Shown here: positions 59,561 to 64,000 of the stretch, piece after piece
How the letters are laid out: every line of letters begins with the position of its first letter
Position numbering within the stretch: the stretch's first letter is position 1
DNA from: Dendrocalamus latiflorus
Lineage: Eukaryota > Streptophyta > Magnoliopsida > Poales > Poaceae
Assembly: GCA_017311315.1 (NCBI GenBank)
Contig: CM029660.1
Span: 10,361,129-10,425,128 of the forward strand
Reading direction: 5' to 3'
Length of the DNA: 64,000 nucleotides
The notes under the pieces: model-generated
The model's database searches: none
Told to the model about the DNA's origin: nothing
The model's input: only the letters and a program-made list of their open reading frames with translations
Position numbers and translations under genes: made by a program

Positions 59561-61032
59561 GTGTATGTTGCAACACACACATATATGTACAATATGTACT
59601 ATATATATATATAGTATAATGCATAGAGAAAATCACTAAAATACAACCTTCACCTCGGTTATGCTACGCGCAAGTGCTCAATACATGCAGGCGTTATGTA
59701 GTGCTAGTAGTAATACAAGGCGGAGTAAAACAATAAATGATGGAAGAAAGGAAATATGTTGGTTTCAACCACATTGGTCGAACACGTTGGTTTCGACCGC
59801 GTTGAGTTCAACCACGATTGGTCAAACACACTGGTTTTGACCATGTTGTTTCGACCTCGCGAAAATATATGTGTATGCAAGAAAGCTAATAAATGGTTTT
59901 CTCTATTTGAAGGGATGGAATGGTGAGTTCAACAATTCATCACGCTATGCTTTGGGTCACTGTGGCTAGATGTGCCAGTAGGGCCTTTTAGAGCTACTAC
60001 TAGTGCAAGTTCACTACAGACCACAGCTGCGTCCCTAGCAGCAGTAAACTACGAGCAGGAAATTACTTCTACATGTCAGGATGGGTTCATCCCTATACTG
60101 TCCAAGTCAACCAAGAGGAGGATGAGGGCTGCAGCAACAGCTTCTAGAGCCACCATAGACGATCAGCATCTTAAAGTATGCGAGACTAGTTCCTTTGATT
60201 TGGTTCCTACTGGCTTCTCTAAAGTAGCACGAACCAAGTCTGCAAGCCACAAGTCATCGTCAAGGTTCCATCGCACAACGCTTGATGAGTGGTCTATCTG
60301 TGCAAAGCGGATGGGTCCAATGATGACAAAGCCACAGGCTACGACCTCTTTCCCAACAATTTCTAAAGCAAAGGGAGTGGTCTCTCCCTCAACACCACCT
60401 ACAATGATGGGTGCAAATACGTACCCAGCATTGAAGGTAGGCGCTTCATCTGCATCAAGTGTGAGAGCATCCCCCAACTGCTCATAAGCTGCTGGGGGTG
60501 AGCTCGTTGATGCCTGACCTAAGAATACTAGGGGCATCTCCTTCTAAGACTACAGTTGTGGCTGTATCACTAACCTCAAAAGGAAAGATGGTGGTATTTG
60601 ACCAACCCCATTGTCCGCTACCAATCGACAAAGGGAAGGCAGTGATGACAGAGCATGCTATGTCATCATCCCAAGGAAAACCATGTCATGCAGAAACACG
60701 ACTCTGAGCTGATGCACCAAAGTTCATCCCTACGCTAGCCGACAAACCCAGTGGAAAGGAGTATACCTCACGCCTGGTGACATCAAGAAGGGCCATGTGA
60801 ATTCAATAGCTACACTCTCAGATCCTATGTCGTCATCTACCCCAATACCAAGACCTTCCTTTGAAGGCTCATTTTTTCCATCACAACATCATCGTTGTCA
60901 ACGTAATGCTCGGCATACTTGGATTGATTTCCCTATGGCAATTGACCCTATCACAGCAAATCGTCAACGTGAGTAAGTGGGCAATACCATTTGGAGTAGG
61001 GTAAGGAAGAACTGCCCGAGGATTCGAGGAAG

Positions 61033-62842
61033 CACTACTACAGAAAGGCTAATAGTAGACACCAAATCACAGACAGTTTTGTGAAACCGTCTATGATGTA
61101 CACTATTACAGACGGTTTTAATTTGAAGGCCGTCTGTGGTATTTGTGGCTGGAAAAAGGAGTATCACAGACGATTCTTACCTCTGAACCGTCTGTGATAC
61201 TGGAATATCACAGACGGTTTTATAATAAAACCCGTCTGTGATATTCCAGATTATCACAGACGGTTTTTATTATAAAACCGTCTGTGATACTGGAATATCT
61301 TTTATTAAAAAACCGTCTGTGATATGTTTCCCGCCTTGCAATTCCCCAAAATTTCATAATTTCCCATCTGAGTCCGAGTAGGATTCAGTTTTGACACATC
61401 TTCAGTAAAACGGGCATAACTTTTGCATACGGTGTCCGTTTTCGCCGTTCTTGTACTCGTTGGAAAGCTAACGAAGAGCCCGATCCAAAAACAATGACTA
61501 GCTTATGCTAGTCACCCTCCAAGACCCCGAAAATCGGTCATCTTTGGACCTAAACCTGCGTCGCAAGTTTTGGGTGTCTGTTTTTGCCCTTTTTCTTGGT
61601 CTTCTTTTCGGAATTTGAATTTTGCTTCAACTGCAAAGTTGTAGATCTCGTCGAAACCTTTCAAATGAGTATATATAAGCTATATAAAACTTTGCTATTT
61701 TATATTTTCATACTAGTTGTTTATATTGCATCGGTATATAAAATTCTGTGCTCTAATTCACAAACGGTTCTATATATAGAACCGTCTGTGATATTCATTC
61801 ATCACAGACGGTTCTAGCCAATAGAACCGTCTGTGATATCCTCACCCCACGGATCGTAGCTCCGCCTCTCTTTTCCCGCGCCCAAAATTTCGAACTCCCG
61901 CCTCTCCCTCCCTCTCCCTCCCCTATAAATATTACCAAAACCCAGCCTCCTTGCTAGTTTCCTCCTCCTTGCTGTCCTTGTTCTCCTCCTCTTGTTGTTC
62001 TTCTCCTCCTTGCTATCTCCTCCTTGCTGTTCTCCTCCTCCTTGCTGTCCTCCTCCTTGCAGACGACGCACACGTCAACGGGAGGCAAGACACCGCAGAA
62101 GCAACTAGCTCGTGCCAAGGCAGCGCTCAATCAACACCGACGATGGTGGGCGTCAAAGACATTCAGCTCGCGCGCTGCATCAGGGGTGAGAAGGCCTAGG
62201 CATAGAGGATCTTTGCTTTTCTCTGTTCTTGTTGTGTTAGCTAGATGAGCAACCTGTTTGTTGTTCTCCTCCTCTTTATTGTTTGTTGTTTGTCTGTCTA
62301 TTCTTGTAATGGTAGACTCTAATCTTAAAATGTGTACTGTGTTTCATACTATATTTGTTTGTTCTCATTTCAATTAATTGATTTGCGAAATGGATGTTTT
62401 ATGTTTGTGAAATGAATTGAGATGTGAATTAGATGTATACATGTACATGTTGATCTGCTTGTTTCAGAGAGCATGGCTAGCATTTCCTGAGGCTAGCCAA
62501 TAAACAGAAATAGATTTAGGGGTAGAAGAGAATAGCACAGACGGTTTTTAGTTAAAAACCGTTTGTGATTATAGCTATCACAGACGGTTTTTACTCAAAA
62601 ACCGTCTGTGATGATCAGTATCATAGATGGTTTTTAACTAAAAACCGTCTGTGATTATCAGCTATCATAGACGGTTTTTACTCAAAAACCGTCTGTGATA
62701 GCTGATAATCACAGACGGTTCGAAAACCGTCTGTGATGACCTTCGATTATCACTGACCCATAAATACAGACGGTTCACAAAACCATCTGTGATGACGTTT
62801 TCGAACCGTCTGTGATTATCAGCTATCACAGCTGTAGTAGTG
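61033..62842 (+). mobile_element. Non-autonomous CACTA element carrying a histone H3 fragment
   Basis: Ends are CACTACTACAGAAA and CTGTAGTAGTG, with a 3-bp target duplication AAG at 61030-61032 and 62843-62845, diagnostic of CACTA/EnSpm. Subterminal arrays of ATCACAGACGGTTTT and its inverse occupy 61066-61330 and 62534-62830. There is no transposase. The middle holds a segment shared with the hairpin at 8.57-8.66 kb (61402-61498) and a promoter-like stretch followed by histone H3 sequence (61850-62200). Confidence 0.92.
62060..62199 (+). pseudogene. Rearranged histone H3 fragment captured in the CACTA element
   Basis: 62060-62120 encodes QTTHTSTGGKTPQKQLA, matching the H3 tail around K9-K23 with changes, including R17 to Q (in the APRK context). 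62143-62199 encodes a run ending VKDIQLARCIRGEKA and a TAG stop, matching the H3 C-terminus, with R131-type to C and R to K changes. The histone fold in between is deleted and the two parts are in different frames, so no functional histone is made. A TATA-like box at 61924-61930 and CTCCTTG repeats before the coding part suggest that the H3 promoter and leader may have been taken too. Confidence 0.85.
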
Positions 62843-64000
62843 AAGAATGAATTATGCCCTGGATGCATATATCACATGGAGTATCTACTAGACTCTAAGG
62901 GAGATACTTCCAGATGCATCCACATCTGCAAATGATGTTGAGGGTGCCATTACACGGCGAGCGGAGGCCCTCACCAAGTGGCCGGAGTACCGAGGGTTTG
63001 TTAAGCAAGACCCTTAATGACAAACTATGTTACCCAGGCTGCGCATGCATGTGCAAAACGGGCAGCCTACAAACAAATGGAGTTGGCAATACGAGCTAAC
63101 TCCAAGTCCAGCAAAATTCAAGGGGCAAATTCTCCTTTATCAAGTCATGGTGGCAAGACCCAAGTGAAGAAGAAGCCAACAAGCACCCTCAAGAAGGCAG
63201 CAACAATGATGGCTCCTTAGTCAACTCGGAAGAGGGCCTCAAAAACTGTAGTTGAGGTGCTTATTTCGATGCCAGTTGGAGTCACAGAGGTGGCAGATGA
63301 CACCAACGAAGCATCTTCAACATCAACACACTTCAAAGGAAAGAAGGCTCGAAAGAATGTTGTAATGGGTCATCATCTTGTAACTCGTAGTCAAACAAAT
63401 TCAGGTAATGAAGAGCATGATTCAAATTACTCAGGGTCTCATAATCTCCTACATAGTGATTCCTCTTCTTCTCCTGAAAATGATTCCCCACATGCTTATT
63501 AATTGTGTTCCCATAGTTTTGAGCCAAGTTGCATAGAACAAGTTGTTGTGGCAAATGAAACACATTCAGTTGATGAACAGCTAGCCCAACTTACAGCTGC
63601 ACTTCAACAAAAAGAAGATGAGTTGGCTGCCCTACGCAACCAAGTAGCAAAAAATACAATTTGGGATCATGACCTACATGTTGCTGAAAGTCATCATAGT
63701 CACCAATCATTGCCCGCAATTAGCCTCTAGGCGACTCAAAAGATGATCGATGAGGGGGTTAAAGCCCAGTATATGCAAATGCACTACTTGAAGCGTCTAG
63801 GGTATGTTAAGCCATACCCATTAAATGTTGACATGGTGCCTTTCCCAAGCAATTACCATCAGCCGCAATTTAGCAAGTTCAATAGAACTGGGTCTCCTCA
63901 TGAGCACATAGCTCATTTTCTTCCAACCTATCAAGATACATCCCATAACGGAGTGCTTATCTTGTGACAATTTGTGCAAATATTGTCTAATCCAACCTTC

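Larger units (their letters stand above)
57600..59934 (+). repeat. 5' LTR of a plus-strand gypsy element
   Basis: Starts TGTTGACACC and ends AGTTCAACA, inverted relatives. Holds a plus-strand TATA box (CTATAAATAGG at about 59025), a GACCAC palindrome array, and a 60-75-bp repeat downstream of the TATA box. The gag leader of the same element follows. The LTR replaces the 5' end of the minus-strand gypsy element. Length 2.3 kb. A TSD candidate on the left is AGGAA (57595-57599); the other end is outside the window. Confidence 0.65.
59935..64000 (+). pseudogene. Gypsy leader and gag of the plus-strand element, with nonsense mutations
   Basis: Up to 61032 the leader holds an open stretch (about 59972-60487, Ser/Thr/Ala-rich) without a recognised domain. 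After the CACTA insertion, a gag reading frame stays in one register from about 62860: a basic, Ser-rich part, an acidic coiled-coil-like part with QLTAALQQKEDELAALRNQV (63590-63650), then the conserved gag start with VPFPSNYHQPQFSKFN, SPHEHIAHFLPTYQDTS and NGVLIL. Four in-frame stops interrupt it: 63218-63220, 63500-63502, 63728-63730 and 63965-63967. The element runs off the right edge. Confidence 0.75.

Noticed and set aside
59972..60537. Ser/Thr-rich plus-strand ORF and opposing 124-codon minus-strand ORF
   Set aside because: They lie in the gypsy leader; neither has a recognised domain, and the plus-strand ORF does not start with ATG. Kept only as part of the element.

Overview
This window looks like plant nuclear DNA from a grass (Poaceae). 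The pointers are one large intron-containing gene whose first exon is strongly GC-biased at its 5' end, Tourist-type MITEs with TTA/TAA target duplications, a CACTA element with grass-type ends, Sirevirus-like and gypsy LTR retrotransposons, and a tRNA-derived SINE. I cannot name the species. Gene density is very low: one apparently intact protein-coding gene in 64 kb. Almost everything else is transposable elements, many nested, and gene fragments carried by them.

Layout. 1-2.87 kb: remnant of a Sirevirus-like Ty1/copia element and an LTR, cut by a 152-bp palindrome with Helitron-like ends. 4.2-5.1 kb: pseudogene fragment of an ALWAYS EARLY/LIN-9-type (DIRP domain) gene. 6-11.5 kb: MITEs, a 620-bp foldback hairpin, a hAT element nested in a Tourist-like MITE, and a SINE with a perfect 17-bp target duplication. 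12.0-17.6 kb (minus): an eleven-exon ABCC/MRP-type ABC transporter with both nucleotide-binding domains complete. 18.9-23.85 kb (minus): a full-length but dead Ty1/copia element with 5-bp target duplications. 25.8-27.2 kb (minus): a decayed Mutator-like transposase. 27.7-28.2 kb: paired foldback MITEs between TA microsatellites. 28.9-30.47 kb: an LTR related to the one at 2.25 kb. 30.47 to about 32.6 kb (minus): a probable Helitron carrying exons from three unrelated genes in one orientation (a nucleotidyltransferase gene, Tudor-SN and Mediator subunit MED7). 34.1-37.4 kb: a terminal-inverted-repeat element holding a plant mobile domain (PMD) pseudogene and sharing its ends with the 8.3-kb hairpin. 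37.9-43 kb: small MITEs and duplicated noncoding DNA. 43-57.6 kb (minus): a gypsy element split inside its RNase H region by a three-deep nest of solo LTRs, each with its own 5-bp target duplication. 57.6 kb to the window edge (plus): a second gypsy element whose gag leader is interrupted by a 1.81-kb CACTA element that carries pieces of a histone H3 gene.

No operon-like cooperation is expected. The ABC transporter is probably the only functional host gene. The most unusual signals are the multi-gene Helitron capture, the histone H3 fragment in the CACTA element, the PMD element family with its subterminal palindromes, and arrays of GACCAC..GGTC palindromes in three different LTRs.
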